Part shown: in pieces, positions 27,411 through 37,633 of the stretch
How the letters are laid out: each line of letters starts with the position of its first letter
Numbering within the stretch: position 1 is the stretch's first letter
Assembly (NCBI RefSeq): GCF_963378075.1
Contig: NZ_OY726394.1
Span: 558,001-622,000 of the forward strand
Source: Mycolicibacter sp. MU0083
GTDB lineage: Bacteria; Actinomycetota; Actinomycetes; Mycobacteriales; Mycobacteriaceae
Length of the DNA stretch: 64,000 bases
Reading direction: 5' to 3'
Translations under genes and position numbers: made by a program
The notes under the pieces: model-generated
Seen by the model: only the letters and a program-made list of their open reading frames with translations
Told to the model about the DNA's origin: nothing
The model's database searches: none

Positions 27411-27595
27411 AAATATGTCGCAGTGTTGCGAACGTCGGGGAATCGTAGGCGCTCCATCGAGACTCGGGCAACTGATCGGCGGTGAGCTGCCGGTGATGTG
27501 GCCGAGTTCCTGTCGGACGGTAGTGCGATAGTCCACACGTAGGCAGCTCTGCGTGGCGACACGGCCACGGCTGTAAGACGATTAGGATTAAGTGG

Positions 27596-28741
27596 ATGGT
27601 CTACCTCGACTATAACGCATCGACCCCCGTGGACCACCGGGTTCTGCCGACGGTGGCTGAGGTGTTGTCGGAGTATGGGAATCCTGCCAGTGCACAACAC
27701 CGTGCTGGGCAATCTGCGGGCGAACTCATTGAAGTAGCCAGGATCCGAGTCGGTTCCTTACTGCAGCGACCAGTGCAGGACGTGGTCTTCACGAGTGGCG
27801 CCACCGAGGCTGCTGTTCTCGGACTAGTTGGTGCCACGCTCGGAGCTTGCCACCGCCCGAACGTCGTGGTCTCCGCGGTTGAGCATAAGGCGGTTTTGGC
27901 GGCGGCGGAGTTGGGAGCGCACCTCTCCGGAGGTGAGGTGCGCAAGGTTCGGGTGGACTCAGCAGGTCGTATTGATTTAATGCACCTGGATTCACTCGTT
28001 GACGACTCGGTGTCCGTGGTTGCGATCATGGCCGCGAACAACGAGACGGGAGTTCTTTCGCCCGTCGAAGGGGCCGCTGCGACCGCACAACGGGTAGGCG
28101 CTCTGGTATTTGTCGACGCAACTCAGTTCGTCGGAAAATCGGAGTTGCAACCAGTGGCGAACCTCGCTGACCTAATGGTTTTCAGTAGTCACAAGATCTA
28201 CGGCCCGAAGGGTGCTGGTGCGCTCATTGCAAGTCGCCACATCCAGAAGGTGTTGACCCCGCTATCTGCTGGCGGCGGGCAAGAACGGGGCCTGCGAGGT
28301 GGCACGCACAATACCCCATCGATCGTGGGTTTCGGTCTAGCTGCTGAACTAGCCATGACTGAGCAGAAGAAAGATTCGGACCGGATAGCTGTGTTGGCAA
28401 ATGAATTCCTTGTGACCTTGAAGGAGCGCCTTCCTGGGATTGAAATGAATGGCGATGGCGCGGATCGTCTGACGAACACTCTGAATCTCAGGTTCATTGG
28501 CGCCGACGCTGAAGCCGTGATGGCATCGATGCCAACCATCCAAGTTTCTGCCGGCAGCGCTTGCCAGTCGGCGGTGTCGACGCCATCGCACGTTCTACTA
28601 GCCATGGGCCGAAGTGCCACTGAAGCATCTGAGTCGCTTCGCATTTCACTGGGTCGGCCTACCACCAGGGATGAGATTCGCATCGCAGCCGATGCCATTG
28701 TCAGCGCGGTCGTCCGCGTTCGCGAGCTGACAGCTGCTTAG
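27596..28741 (+). CDS. sspA: SspA/DndA-type cysteine desulfurase
   Basis: A 381-residue NifS-like PLP enzyme. It begins YLDYNASTPVDHRV, has SGATEAAVLG for cofactor phosphate binding, the PLP Lys in VFSSHKIYGPKGAG, and the catalytic Cys in VSAGSACQS (about residue 320). It removes sulfur from cysteine as a persulfide and hands it to SspD for insertion into the DNA backbone. ATG 27596 follows an AGGA at a suitable distance. The 185-bp gap upstream probably contains the operon promoter. The gene heads sspA-sspB-sspC-sspD, which marks it as the defence enzyme rather than the housekeeping IscS. Confidence 0.92.
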   Translation: MVYLDYNASTPVDHRVLPTVAEVLSEYGNPASAQHRAGQSAGELIEVARIRVGSLLQRPVQDVVFTSGATEAAVLGLVGATLGACHRPNVVVSAVEHKAVLAAAELGAHLSGGEVRKVRVDSAGRIDLMHLDSLVDDSVSVVAIMAANNETGVLSPVEGAAATAQRVGALVFVDATQFVGKSELQPVANLADLMVFSSHKIYGPKGAGALIASRHIQKVLTPLSAGGGQERGLRGGTHNTPSIVGFGLAAELAMTEQKKDSDRIAVLANEFLVTLKERLPGIEMNGDGADRLTNTLNLRFIGADAEAVMASMPTIQVSAGSACQSAVSTPSHVLLAMGRSATEASESLRISLGRPTTRDEIRIAADAIVSAVVRVRELTAA

Positions 28742-28751
28742 GGGGACGACA

Positions 28752-29825
28752 GTGACACTCGAACAGGCCGCGACTCCGATGTTCGCGAATCATCAGACCT
28801 TTCACCCGCGGTTCGGGTGGATAAAGAAGGGGTACGACGCTGCGGCTCGTGACCCGAACGTCTTCAACGAGAAGCTAGCCCCGGTGGAGTTGGGGGTCGG
28901 CAAGAACATGGTCGAGGCGATCCGGTTCTGGACCCTTGCGACGAAGATGGTAACCAGACGTCCTCACCCCGACCGTCCCAGAATCTCGGTCTATGTACCG
29001 ACGCGCATTGGCTCGGCGCTCCTCGACGATCAAGATGGCTTTGATCCCTATCTAGAGGATCCGACTACCCTCTGGATGCTGCACTGGCATGCGGTGTCGG
29101 CCCGGACGATACTGCCGGTCTGGCGGTTAGTGTTTAACGATCTCGGTGCGCTGGAATTTAGCGATGAGGATCTGACTCAGTACTGCGTCGATGAGATTGC
29201 CTCTACGACTTGGGCACAGCCACAACGAAGCAGCGTGCAAAAGGACGTGGACTGCCTCCTTCGGATGTACTCCCGGCGGGAGACCGAACGGCGACAGACA
29301 CTCGATGATCTCCTCGATTCGCCCTTTCGTGAGCTCGGGCTGATCCGACCGTCTCCGGGTGGCAAGAAGAATGTCTTCCGAATCGTCAGGGGGCCCAAGC
29401 CGATGCTGACGGCAACGGCTATCACCTACGCGTGCCTCGACTACCTAGCCCGCGAGGTCGACGGCAGCAAGACAGTGTCCCTCAACCGACTTGCTTCAGA
29501 TCCGGGAAGCCCTGGCCGGATTTTCAAGGTAACCGAGGACGATATCGCTGCTGCGGTTGAAGAATCAGCCGCGGGCGTAGGCCACCTTAGGCTCGCGAGG
29601 CCAGCGGGTTCCCGCCAGCTCGCGATTAGTGCTCCCCCGGGCGATGTGGCGTTCGAACTGCTCGCCGCACGCCTTACACAACGGGGCGTTGAGCTGCCGG
29701 AGGTCGCCGAGTTTGCACTAGTTGGTACCGCAGCGATCGAGCCCCAGCTGACGGACTCAGAAGTTGAGCGCAGAGTTCGAAGAGCGGGTCGGAAGAGGGA
29801 ACAGCAGAATGGTGGCGCAGCATGA
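28752..29825 (+). CDS. sspB: SspB-like DUF4007 DNA nickase
   Basis: A 357-residue protein from GTG 28752 with the DUF4007 hallmarks FHPRFGWIKKGYD and ELGVGKNMVEAIRFW near the N-terminus. SspB of the Ssp system is a DUF4007 protein reported to nick DNA so that sulfur can replace a backbone oxygen on one strand. The central part is rich in helices and the C-terminus is charged (RRVRRAGRKREQQ). It starts 10 bp after sspA, and its stop overlaps the sspC ATG, so the proteins are co-expressed. No catalytic residue can be assigned by eye. Confidence 0.88.
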   Translation: MTLEQAATPMFANHQTFHPRFGWIKKGYDAAARDPNVFNEKLAPVELGVGKNMVEAIRFWTLATKMVTRRPHPDRPRISVYVPTRIGSALLDDQDGFDPYLEDPTTLWMLHWHAVSARTILPVWRLVFNDLGALEFSDEDLTQYCVDEIASTTWAQPQRSSVQKDVDCLLRMYSRRETERRQTLDDLLDSPFRELGLIRPSPGGKKNVFRIVRGPKPMLTATAITYACLDYLAREVDGSKTVSLNRLASDPGSPGRIFKVTEDDIAAAVEESAAGVGHLRLARPAGSRQLAISAPPGDVAFELLAARLTQRGVELPEVAEFALVGTAAIEPQLTDSEVERRVRRAGRKREQQNGGAA

Positions 29826-32800
29826 CGACGGTACTCGCAGACTTCGTTAAGACACGAAGCCGGTTCAGTCGGTCTGCGAACGTCGAGCGCGATCACGGGG
29901 GATCTGCGATCGACGGTTACATCCCCACAGGACGAGCCCTCGATGTCATTGCCCGCATCGCTGCAGGTCTCGCGGACCCCTCCGCCGGCCGGACCTTTTC
30001 GATTACGGGCCCACATGGTGGAGGGAAATCGTCGTTGGCGGTTTTCCTCGATGGCCTGCTGGATGCGTCATCGACTGCGGACTTCAAAGCGGCTCACGCG
30101 GTCCTGGAAGACATTGACAAGTCCACCGATTCAGACTTGCGTGGTGGGATCCGGAAGCTGAACGCCACGAGCGCCGGTTTCATCCGTGCCTATGCGACCG
30201 CACGAAAAGAACCGGTTGGGGCAACGATCGCCCGTGCGCTATATGCCGGTGTTAGTCGGCAGATCGGCGCCGACCAAACTCTGGTACCGGAGTCTTACCG
30301 TCGAGCAAAGTCGGCTCCCTCCTCGGCGGAGCTGTTGCGTGCCTTTAAGCGTGTAACCAAGGTCCAGCCGGTTCTGCTCGTGATCGATGAGTTTGGGAAA
30401 AACCTCGAACACTTCGCTATGTCAGGTTCCGAAGGTGACCCTTTCCTGTTGCAAGAGCTGGCAGAGATGACGCAGGGCGCCGACGCGGCGCCGTTGGTCG
30501 TCATCACCATGCAACATCTGTCTTTTGACGAGTACATCCAAGAGAGCTCAACCGCTCGGCGGCGAGAGTGGTCAAAGGTCCAAGGCCGATTCCAGGACAT
30601 CCCCTACGTCGAGACGCCGGCTCAATCTCGTCGTCTCATTGCTGCAGCGCTGGATCAACACCCCGCGCTGCGAGAAGCGGCAACACGATGGCTCAACAAG
30701 CATCGGGATCTCCTTGAGGCGCAAGGCCTGCGGGATATTGCGGAAGACGCTGCGGCGGCGATACCGCTACATCCGCTCGCCCTCGCTGTGCTACCCGAAC
30801 TCTGCAGCCGCTACGGGCAGAACGAACGTACATTGTTTACCTTCATGACCGGCCCCGAACCTGCGGCGCTACCCCAGTACCTCGCGCGCACTCGATGGGA
30901 CCGGAAATCGCCGATTCCGCTTGTCGGCGTCGACCGTCTCTATGACTACTTTCTGGAGTCCTGGAGCAGCATGATCGGAGTCGCCGACGGCGTCAGCCGA
31001 TGGATGGAAATCGAGACACGGATCCGCGATAGCGCAGGGCTGACTGACGAGCAATTGCGGGCTTTGAAGACGATCGGGTTGCTCAATCTCGTCTCAAATG
31101 GCGGCCGTATCCGAGCGTCCCGTCCGCTACTTGAGTTGGCGCTAGCCACCGATTCAGAGGATTCACTCGACGTAGACCAGCTCCTGACGTCCCTCGTCGA
31201 TACGGGAATTATTACGTACCGAGCCTTCTCCGACGAGTACCGGATTTGGCAGGGGTCCGACTACAACATGCGTCGGGTCATCGACAACGCCCGGCATAAC
31301 TACGAGGGCGCCAGCCTTGTCGACCTCCTCAGCGACGCAGTCACTCTCGAACCACTTGTTGCCGGTAGACACAGCCAGCGAACGGGTGTCCTGAGGATAT
31401 TCGGGCGACGCTTCGTAGCAGCGACTCCCAGTGTTGACGATCCGGTTGATCGCGCATGGGACGGCGTGGTGTTTTATTGCACCCAACCGGCTGTCGAAAC
31501 CATTGCTGTCGAGCCCCTTTCGGACGGACGGCCGGCCGTCTACGTCATCCCCGAAGACGTATCAGTAGTGCGCGAGGCTGCAATCGAGGCAGCGGCCCTG
31601 AGCTCAGCACTCCGAAGCGCCGAAGATGAAAGCGCGGATTGGGTTGCCCGACGCGAACTCGTCGAGAGGTCGTCCGGCGCCCAACAGCGACTCCAGACGG
31701 CCATCGCTCAGGCCTGGGATTCCAGTGCGGAGTGGCTGGTTGCCGGTTCAGGTCAAACTCTCGACGCGAGACATGGTCTGTCAGCCGTACTATCCGAGGT
31801 TGCTGACCAGGCATATCCGGACACGCCGTGTATCGCTAATGAGATGATTGCCCGCCGCGAGCTAACCAGCCAGGGAGCAAAAGCCCGTCGCTTCCTGACG
31901 GATGCGCTTCTTTCGCACCGCGATTCCGAGGCGTTTGCCATTACCGGCTACGGCCCGGATCGGGCTGTATATGAGGCCGTCTTCAGGAAGACAGGCTTGC
32001 ACCGTAGAGCTGAATCCGGGAAGTGGGTTTTGAGCTCTCCGACGGAACGAAGCTGGAAACCCACCTGGCGCGCATTGAATACGGCATTCGATGATGCAGT
32101 AGGTTCGCGAACGAACCTCACGATCGTCAGCGCACGCTTAACGCAACCGCCGATCGGGCTCAAAGACGGCATCGTCCCGCTGTTGCTGGTTGCGGGTCTC
32201 GTAGCCAGAAGCGATGAGATTGCACTGTACGAACACGGCAGTCTTGTCCTAGCGATCGACGATGCAGTTGCGGAGCGTCTAACAAAGAATCTCGGCCATT
32301 TCTCAATCAAGAACACCCAAACACGCGGCCAAGAACGTTCAGCGGTTATCAGTAGCCTAGTTGCCCGATTGGGTATCCAAAATCCCGCTCATGCGGGCGC
32401 ACCGACGTTTCTGAATGTTGCAACGGCGCTTTACCGCGAGTTGAGGATCTTGCCGCCGTACGCGCAGAAGACAACCAGCGACCTATCTGAAGAAGCGGTA
32501 CTGACCCGTGCGGCGTTCCACCAAGCAGCAGAACCTGATGTCCTGTTGTTTGAGACCCTACCCACGGTCTTCGGGCTTGAACCGTTCGATGGTGGCCGTC
32601 GGGTAAACCGGGCTGCGGCAGAACGTTACGCGGAGCAGCTTGCGGGTGTGATCGTAGAACTTCGGGAGTGCTATCCGCGGCTGTTGGAGTTCATTCAACA
32701 CCACCTTGCGCAGGCGACAGCAACAACCGGTAGACAGCTTCCTGAACTCAAGAATGCACTAGAAGCTGACGCGACACGCCTGGACGGGCAGGTTCTTGAA

Positions 32801-33271
32801 CCCCGATTGAGGGCATTCGTTGGAGCGTTGGGCCGGCAACTCGACGACCGGGCTTGGCTGGAAAACGTCGCGATGGTGGTGAGCGAAGGCCGCGCCCCCC
32901 GGGTATGGACCGACGACATTACCGGCCAATTCCCTCTCCGAGTTGCAGAGCTTGGCGGAGCGCTACGCCGAACGGTCGCTCTTCTTCATGAACGGCTTGC
33001 AGGGAATCTGAAGCAGGGGTATTCGACCAGTCGAATGACTCTCACGAGGCCAGACGGTACGGAGTCCATCGAGCTCCTCTCCCTGACAGACCAGGAGAAA
33101 GAAGTCGTCGACCCGCACTTCGACCGAATCCTTGAGGTGTTAGAGGGAACCGCGGGCTCGCGATCGGCGGCTTGTCGGATGCTCATGGCAAGGTTGGCGA
33201 TAGAACACGAGTCGGCGCAGCCAGCGCTGATGACAAACACGTTCGGCAAGGAGGACCAACGCTATGGCTGA
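29822..33271 (+). CDS. sspC: SspC-like ATPase of the phosphorothioation complex
   Basis: A 1149-residue ATPase. Walker A is ITGPHGGGKS (61-70) and Walker B is LLVIDEFGKN (Asp/Glu at 189-190), in a P-loop domain related to those of defence ATPases such as BrxC or DptF. The rest is a long, mainly helical array without recognised motifs. In the Ssp system SspC supplies ATP hydrolysis to the modification complex. The ATG overlaps the sspB stop and the end overlaps sspD by 8 bp, so stoichiometric expression is likely. Residues about 680-1040 are clearly related to the truncated gene at 41016-42164, showing that a second diverged copy once existed here. Confidence 0.86.
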   Translation: MTTVLADFVKTRSRFSRSANVERDHGGSAIDGYIPTGRALDVIARIAAGLADPSAGRTFSITGPHGGGKSSLAVFLDGLLDASSTADFKAAHAVLEDIDKSTDSDLRGGIRKLNATSAGFIRAYATARKEPVGATIARALYAGVSRQIGADQTLVPESYRRAKSAPSSAELLRAFKRVTKVQPVLLVIDEFGKNLEHFAMSGSEGDPFLLQELAEMTQGADAAPLVVITMQHLSFDEYIQESSTARRREWSKVQGRFQDIPYVETPAQSRRLIAAALDQHPALREAATRWLNKHRDLLEAQGLRDIAEDAAAAIPLHPLALAVLPELCSRYGQNERTLFTFMTGPEPAALPQYLARTRWDRKSPIPLVGVDRLYDYFLESWSSMIGVADGVSRWMEIETRIRDSAGLTDEQLRALKTIGLLNLVSNGGRIRASRPLLELALATDSEDSLDVDQLLTSLVDTGIITYRAFSDEYRIWQGSDYNMRRVIDNARHNYEGASLVDLLSDAVTLEPLVAGRHSQRTGVLRIFGRRFVAATPSVDDPVDRAWDGVVFYCTQPAVETIAVEPLSDGRPAVYVIPEDVSVVREAAIEAAALSSALRSAEDESADWVARRELVERSSGAQQRLQTAIAQAWDSSAEWLVAGSGQTLDARHGLSAVLSEVADQAYPDTPCIANEMIARRELTSQGAKARRFLTDALLSHRDSEAFAITGYGPDRAVYEAVFRKTGLHRRAESGKWVLSSPTERSWKPTWRALNTAFDDAVGSRTNLTIVSARLTQPPIGLKDGIVPLLLVAGLVARSDEIALYEHGSLVLAIDDAVAERLTKNLGHFSIKNTQTRGQERSAVISSLVARLGIQNPAHAGAPTFLNVATALYRELRILPPYAQKTTSDLSEEAVLTRAAFHQAAEPDVLLFETLPTVFGLEPFDGGRRVNRAAAERYAEQLAGVIVELRECYPRLLEFIQHHLAQATATTGRQLPELKNALEADATRLDGQVLEPRLRAFVGALGRQLDDRAWLENVAMVVSEGRAPRVWTDDITGQFPLRVAELGGALRRTVALLHERLAGNLKQGYSTSRMTLTRPDGTESIELLSLTDQEKEVVDPHFDRILEVLEGTAGSRSAACRMLMARLAIEHESAQPALMTNTFGKEDQRYG

Positions 33272-34112
33272 AGGCGTCCGCCACATTTGTGGCATCAGTG
33301 GGGGCAAGGATTCCAGCGCGCTGGCGGTGTATCTTCGCCACCGCGTGCCCGACCTGGAATACTTCTTCTGTGATACCGGCGCCGAGCTGCCGGAGACATA
33401 CGAATACCTCGATCGTCTTGAAACGGCGCTTGGCAAGCCGATTGCCCGGTTGAACGCAAAAAAGGGTTTCGACCATTGGTTTGACGTCTACCGTGGCACT
33501 CTTCCCTCGCCCCAGATGCGCTGGTGCACAAAGAAGATGAAGATCGAACCGTTGGAAGAATGGGTTGGCGACGACCAGGTAATTTCGTACGTGGCGATCC
33601 GGGCGGACGAATCCAACCGCAAAGGCTATGTCAGCACCAAGCCGAACATCAGTGCGGTGTTCCCCTTTATCGAAGATGCCATCGACCACGATGGCGTCAT
33701 GCGAATCCTCGACGAAGCGGGCATTGGCCTGCCTTCGTACTACGAATGGCGCACGCGCTCCGGATGCTACTTCTGCTTCTTCCAGCGCAAAGCTGAGTGG
33801 GTCGGTCTTGCGGAGAAGCACCCGGAGCTGTTCCAGCGGGCAGTCGCTATCGAAGCGAAGGTTCGCCAGGACGCTGGGGCCGATGGCGATGCTTCGTTCG
33901 GTGAGTTTGCGATGAAGGGCCGGCAGTACACATGGTCCGGCGGAGAGACCTTGCTGGAGCTAACTGCACGTCGTGAAGAGATCCTCACCCGGCATGCCGA
34001 AGCGCAGGAGCAGGCGAAGAAGCGGAAGAAGAACCGCCCGATCTGGGAGATTCTGGGTGAGGCACTCGATGACGACGACGATGCGATGCAATGTACCGTG
34101 TGCGCCCTATGA
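33264..34112 (+). CDS. sspD: SspD/DndC-type PAPS reductase-like sulfur transferase
   Basis: A 282-residue member of the PAPS reductase/ATP pyrophosphatase family. The PP-loop is ICGISGGKDSSALAVYL at residues 9-25. Cysteines that may hold an Fe-S cluster are in MRWCTKKMKIEPLE and SGCYFCFFQRKAEW, and a CTVC pair ends the protein. By analogy with DndC/SspD it activates DNA with ATP and receives sulfur from the desulfurase. It overlaps the end of sspC by 8 bp and is the last of the four core modification genes. An 88-bp gap with no recognised signal separates it from the accessory helicase gene. Confidence 0.92.
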   Translation: MAEGVRHICGISGGKDSSALAVYLRHRVPDLEYFFCDTGAELPETYEYLDRLETALGKPIARLNAKKGFDHWFDVYRGTLPSPQMRWCTKKMKIEPLEEWVGDDQVISYVAIRADESNRKGYVSTKPNISAVFPFIEDAIDHDGVMRILDEAGIGLPSYYEWRTRSGCYFCFFQRKAEWVGLAEKHPELFQRAVAIEAKVRQDAGADGDASFGEFAMKGRQYTWSGGETLLELTARREEILTRHAEAQEQAKKRKKNRPIWEILGEALDDDDDAMQCTVCAL

Positions 34113-34200
34113 CCGAGTGGCCTAACGTTCTGCGCGTGTCTATTTGTGGTCGTAGTGAGCTGGTGTACGTCGATGCCCCAGGGGCCTGCATTCCTAGATC

Positions 34201-35799
34201 ATGACTACTTTTGAGGATCTGATTAGCCGCGCTGCCGACCCGCTCTTACAGCGGCTCGTGGGGCGTGAGATTGTCCATTTACTCGCCGGTCTCGACCCTC
34301 AACTTGCTAGGCCGGACCGGCTTGGTGAGATCGCGGTCGGTCTGCGGAGCCCCGCTGACATGCTTCTCGACAATGCCATTCGGCCAGAACTTTTGATGTT
34401 GCTTCCGCCCGGCAGCGCGCGGCTCCTCGCCCAGCGGCTTCGGTTGGAGGGAGATCCATACGTAGCGCTGTCTTCCATGTCTGTCCGCCGTGGTTCGTCG
34501 CGGGCCGCAGCATTGCTGGACTTCTTCTCTGTGAGTGACGAATCCGAGGAGCGCATAGTTCCGCCCGCCCTTGAAGCCGTGCTCCCGGACTATCCACTGT
34601 TCGATCACCAACGTCTAGCCGCGCGGCGCGTACTGGACCACCTGCGAGACGAGCCCCACCGTGTCATGCTCCACATGCCTACGGGATCCGGCAAAACTCG
34701 AACAGCCATGTCCCTGATCTCGACACTCCTCAATCAGGGAGAGCAGAAGCTTGTTGTGTGGCTGGCACATTCGGAGGAACTGTGCGAGCAAGCCGTCGAG
34801 GAATTCAAGAAGGCATGGACCGCCAAGGGCAATCGTCCGGTGGATGTTCAGCGGTGGTGGGGGCCACATGATCTGAGACTTCCTGTTATTCGTGACGGAA
34901 TCGTCGTGGCGGGCCTCAGCAAGGCTTTCGCCTCTGCCCGCCGGTCATTGGTGGATATAGGAGCCATCGCTGGGCACACGAGTCTCGTGGTCATGGACGA
35001 GGCGCATCAGGCGATCGCCACGACATACCAGCAGCTCCTCGAGGTCTTGACCGAAGCCGGTCGGCCGGCGCCCTTGCTGGGCTTGACCGCGACTCCGGGG
35101 CGGACTTGGAACGACATCGATGAAGACGAGCGCCTGGCAGACTTCTTCTACCGAAGAAAAGTTTCATTGGAAGTCCGCGGCTACGACAACCCGGTTCGCT
35201 ACCTGATCGACGAAGGCTATCTGGCTGAGACGGACTTCGTCCAACTCGACTACACGTCGAATAGCGAACTGTCGCCGGCCGATCTTGCGGAACTCGCTGA
35301 TGCACTGGACATTCCACAACGAATTATCCAGTCCCTGGCCGCTGATGAGCAGCGGAACATGCTCATCTTGAACCAGACCGAAACAATGTGCCACAAGCAT
35401 CACCGAGTGATTGTCTTTGCGGCCACCAAAGACCACGCGGTGGTCCTCGCGACGGTGCTACGTGCGCGTGGCTACTGGGCGTATGCGGTCACGGGTGAGA
35501 CGCCGAAGGGTGATCGCGCGCGCATTATTAGTTCATACAGGGCAGCTAGCGATGAGCCGCGAGTGATTGTCAATTACGGTGTTTTGACCACTGGGTTCGA
35601 CGCACCGCAGACCAGCGGCGCCGTCATTGCGCGGCCGACAAAGAGCTTGGTGCTCTTCAGTCAGATGGTCGGGCGGGCCACGCGCGGGCTGAAGGCGGGC
35701 GGCAACAAGACGGCACAAGTTGCGACCGTTGTGGATACGCGACTGCCCGGGTTTTGCAATATGGCTGAAGCATTTGACAATTGGGAGGACGTCTGGTGA
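34201..35799 (+). CDS. SF2 (DEAD/DEAH-type) helicase, accessory to the ssp locus
   Basis: A 532-residue helicase with an unrecognised N-terminal domain (about 140 residues), then FDHQRLAARRVL (Q-like), HMPTGSGKTRTAM (motif I), VVMDEAHQAIA (motif II), GLTATPGRT (motif III) and, in the second half, GVLTTGFDAPQ and QMVGRATRG (motifs V-VI). This pattern is that of restriction-type and RecG/UvsW-like DNA translocases. The stop overlaps the GTG of the GHKL ATPase gene, starting a tightly packed operon. It could be an effector acting on DNA lacking phosphorothioate, comparable in position to restriction partners of other dnd/ssp systems, but that is inference. Confidence 0.82.
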   Translation: MTTFEDLISRAADPLLQRLVGREIVHLLAGLDPQLARPDRLGEIAVGLRSPADMLLDNAIRPELLMLLPPGSARLLAQRLRLEGDPYVALSSMSVRRGSSRAAALLDFFSVSDESEERIVPPALEAVLPDYPLFDHQRLAARRVLDHLRDEPHRVMLHMPTGSGKTRTAMSLISTLLNQGEQKLVVWLAHSEELCEQAVEEFKKAWTAKGNRPVDVQRWWGPHDLRLPVIRDGIVVAGLSKAFASARRSLVDIGAIAGHTSLVVMDEAHQAIATTYQQLLEVLTEAGRPAPLLGLTATPGRTWNDIDEDERLADFFYRRKVSLEVRGYDNPVRYLIDEGYLAETDFVQLDYTSNSELSPADLAELADALDIPQRIIQSLAADEQRNMLILNQTETMCHKHHRVIVFAATKDHAVVLATVLRARGYWAYAVTGETPKGDRARIISSYRAASDEPRVIVNYGVLTTGFDAPQTSGAVIARPTKSLVLFSQMVGRATRGLKAGGNKTAQVATVVDTRLPGFCNMAEAFDNWEDVW

Positions 35800-37625
35800 G
35801 TGATATCAAGGATTTCGACATTGTTCCGACGGCGCTTGCCGTCAAGGCGATGCGCGACAACGGTTACAAGAACGCCGCTTACGCAATCGCGGAGTTGATG
35901 GACAATTCTATACAGGCTGGCGCAAAGACCGTGCAGCTCCTTTGCGCGGATCGTCAAATACAGGTCGAGCAGCGAGCCCGGAAGCGCCTGCACGAAGTGG
36001 CGGTGCTTGACGATGGTTGCGGCATGGATGCCGACACGCTGAGGATCGCACTTCAATTCGGCAATGGGACTCGGCTGAATGCGCAAGAACAAACAGGCAT
36101 GGGGCGTTTTGGAATGGGTCTTCCGAGTGCCTCGATATCGCAATGCCAACGTGTCGATGTCTGGAGCTGGACCGATGGTGCCGACAACGCGCTGCACAGC
36201 TATATCGATCTACCCGAAATCAACGCTGGGCGTATGCGGAATCTCCCGGAGCCGCAGCGTAGGGCATTGCCAAGGATCTGGTGCACAGCGGCCGGGCAAC
36301 GTGAGTTATCGCGTAGCGGAACTTTGGTCGTATGGAGCAACGTCGACAGGATCCTTTGGCGTACGTCAAAGGCCCTGATTGATAATTCGGAAGAGCTGAT
36401 CGGTCGGATGTACCGGTACTGGATCGCAAATGACAAGGTCGCGATCGTCTTGAAGAGATTCATGTATGACGAACCGGGCAGCATCGAACAGGAGCGGTAC
36501 GCGAAGCCAAACGATCCGCTCTATTTGATGGCGAACACAAGCTGTCCGGCACCGTTCGATGCTGAGCCCATGTTTCGCCCCTTCCCTGCCCCTGGAGATA
36601 ACGAAATCCCGATTACAGTCCGGTCCAAGGGCGAGGATCACGTTGTAACGGTGAAGCTGTCCATTGCAACTGAAGCGGCGCGCAACAGCGGCGGAGGCCA
36701 GGCAACTGGAAACCTTGCCTACGGACAACATGCAGGCCGTAACGCAGGTGTATCCGTCGTACGCGCAGGCCGTGAATTGGAACTAGACCCTGCTTGGACA
36801 ACCACATATGACCCCCGTGAACGCTGGTGGGGAGTCGAGGTATCGTTCGAGCCCGGTTTGGATGAATTGTTCGGGGTCTCCAACAACAAGCAATCGGCAC
36901 GAAACTTTGCGGAGGCAGCGAAGATCGACGCTGGCGCCATCATCAAGGAGCATGGGGGCGTGTCGGCCGCGCGTGCCGCACTCAGGGACGATGAGGATCC
37001 GCTCGAACCCTTGTTGGAAATTGTCCATCGTGTTCAGACGAATATCAAATTGATGCGGGACATGATTAAAACCCAGGCGGAGGGTAAACGGCGGAGGACT
37101 CGGCATGCAGAGGCCTCCGTTGAGAGTGCTGCCAGCGAAGTCGTGCGTCGGCGCCAGGAAGAAGGCCACCAGGGGCAGAGCGATCAAGGCGAGGGCAAGC
37201 CAGCCGACGAACGTATAGCGGAAGTTGCTGATCAGCTTGAACACCACGGACATTCGCGTGAGTCTGCTGAAGTGCTCGCCGCCGAGACGATAGACAAGGG
37301 ACTGAAATATCGGATCGATGTAGCATCCCTTGAAGGCGGAGCATTTTTCTCAGTCCAACCCCGAGGAGGGATCCTTCTCGTCACCCTGAACACGGATCAC
37401 CCCGCTTATGATCTTCTGCTCGGTGCTCGTGATCCTAGTAGCTTGCCTGACGACACGGAGAAGTTGAAGGAGAAGCTACAAGCTGCCCAATCTGGTCTCG
37501 AGATGATGCTGTTCGCCTGGGCGCGATACGAAGATGAGCAGCCAAATGACCAACGGCGTGTTACTCAGAACGTCAGATACGACTGGGGACGCATGGCAGA
37601 GGCATTCCTTGGAAGTCGACAATAG
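35796..37625 (+). CDS. GHKL-type ATPase (MORC/Hsp90-like) with C-terminal domain shared with its neighbour
   Basis: From GTG 35796 (GGGAGG 7 nt upstream, overlapping the helicase stop) the protein is 609 residues. The GHKL fold shows AIAELMDNSIQAGA (N-box, residues about 28-41), VLDDGCGMDADTLR (G1) and GRFGMGLPSASIS (G2), so ATP binding should be intact. A charged helical linker (about 420-500) leads to a C-terminal domain beginning GGAFFSVQPRGGILLVTLN and including FAWARYEDE and YDWGRMAEAFL. The same domain appears in the following 192-residue protein. GHKL ATPases of this style dimerise as ATP-driven clamps on DNA. Role in defence is inferred from context. Confidence 0.8.
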   Translation: MSDIKDFDIVPTALAVKAMRDNGYKNAAYAIAELMDNSIQAGAKTVQLLCADRQIQVEQRARKRLHEVAVLDDGCGMDADTLRIALQFGNGTRLNAQEQTGMGRFGMGLPSASISQCQRVDVWSWTDGADNALHSYIDLPEINAGRMRNLPEPQRRALPRIWCTAAGQRELSRSGTLVVWSNVDRILWRTSKALIDNSEELIGRMYRYWIANDKVAIVLKRFMYDEPGSIEQERYAKPNDPLYLMANTSCPAPFDAEPMFRPFPAPGDNEIPITVRSKGEDHVVTVKLSIATEAARNSGGGQATGNLAYGQHAGRNAGVSVVRAGRELELDPAWTTTYDPRERWWGVEVSFEPGLDELFGVSNNKQSARNFAEAAKIDAGAIIKEHGGVSAARAALRDDEDPLEPLLEIVHRVQTNIKLMRDMIKTQAEGKRRRTRHAEASVESAASEVVRRRQEEGHQGQSDQGEGKPADERIAEVADQLEHHGHSRESAEVLAAETIDKGLKYRIDVASLEGGAFFSVQPRGGILLVTLNTDHPAYDLLLGARDPSSLPDDTEKLKEKLQAAQSGLEMMLFAWARYEDEQPNDQRRVTQNVRYDWGRMAEAFLGSRQ

Positions 37626-37633
37626 GCTCGACG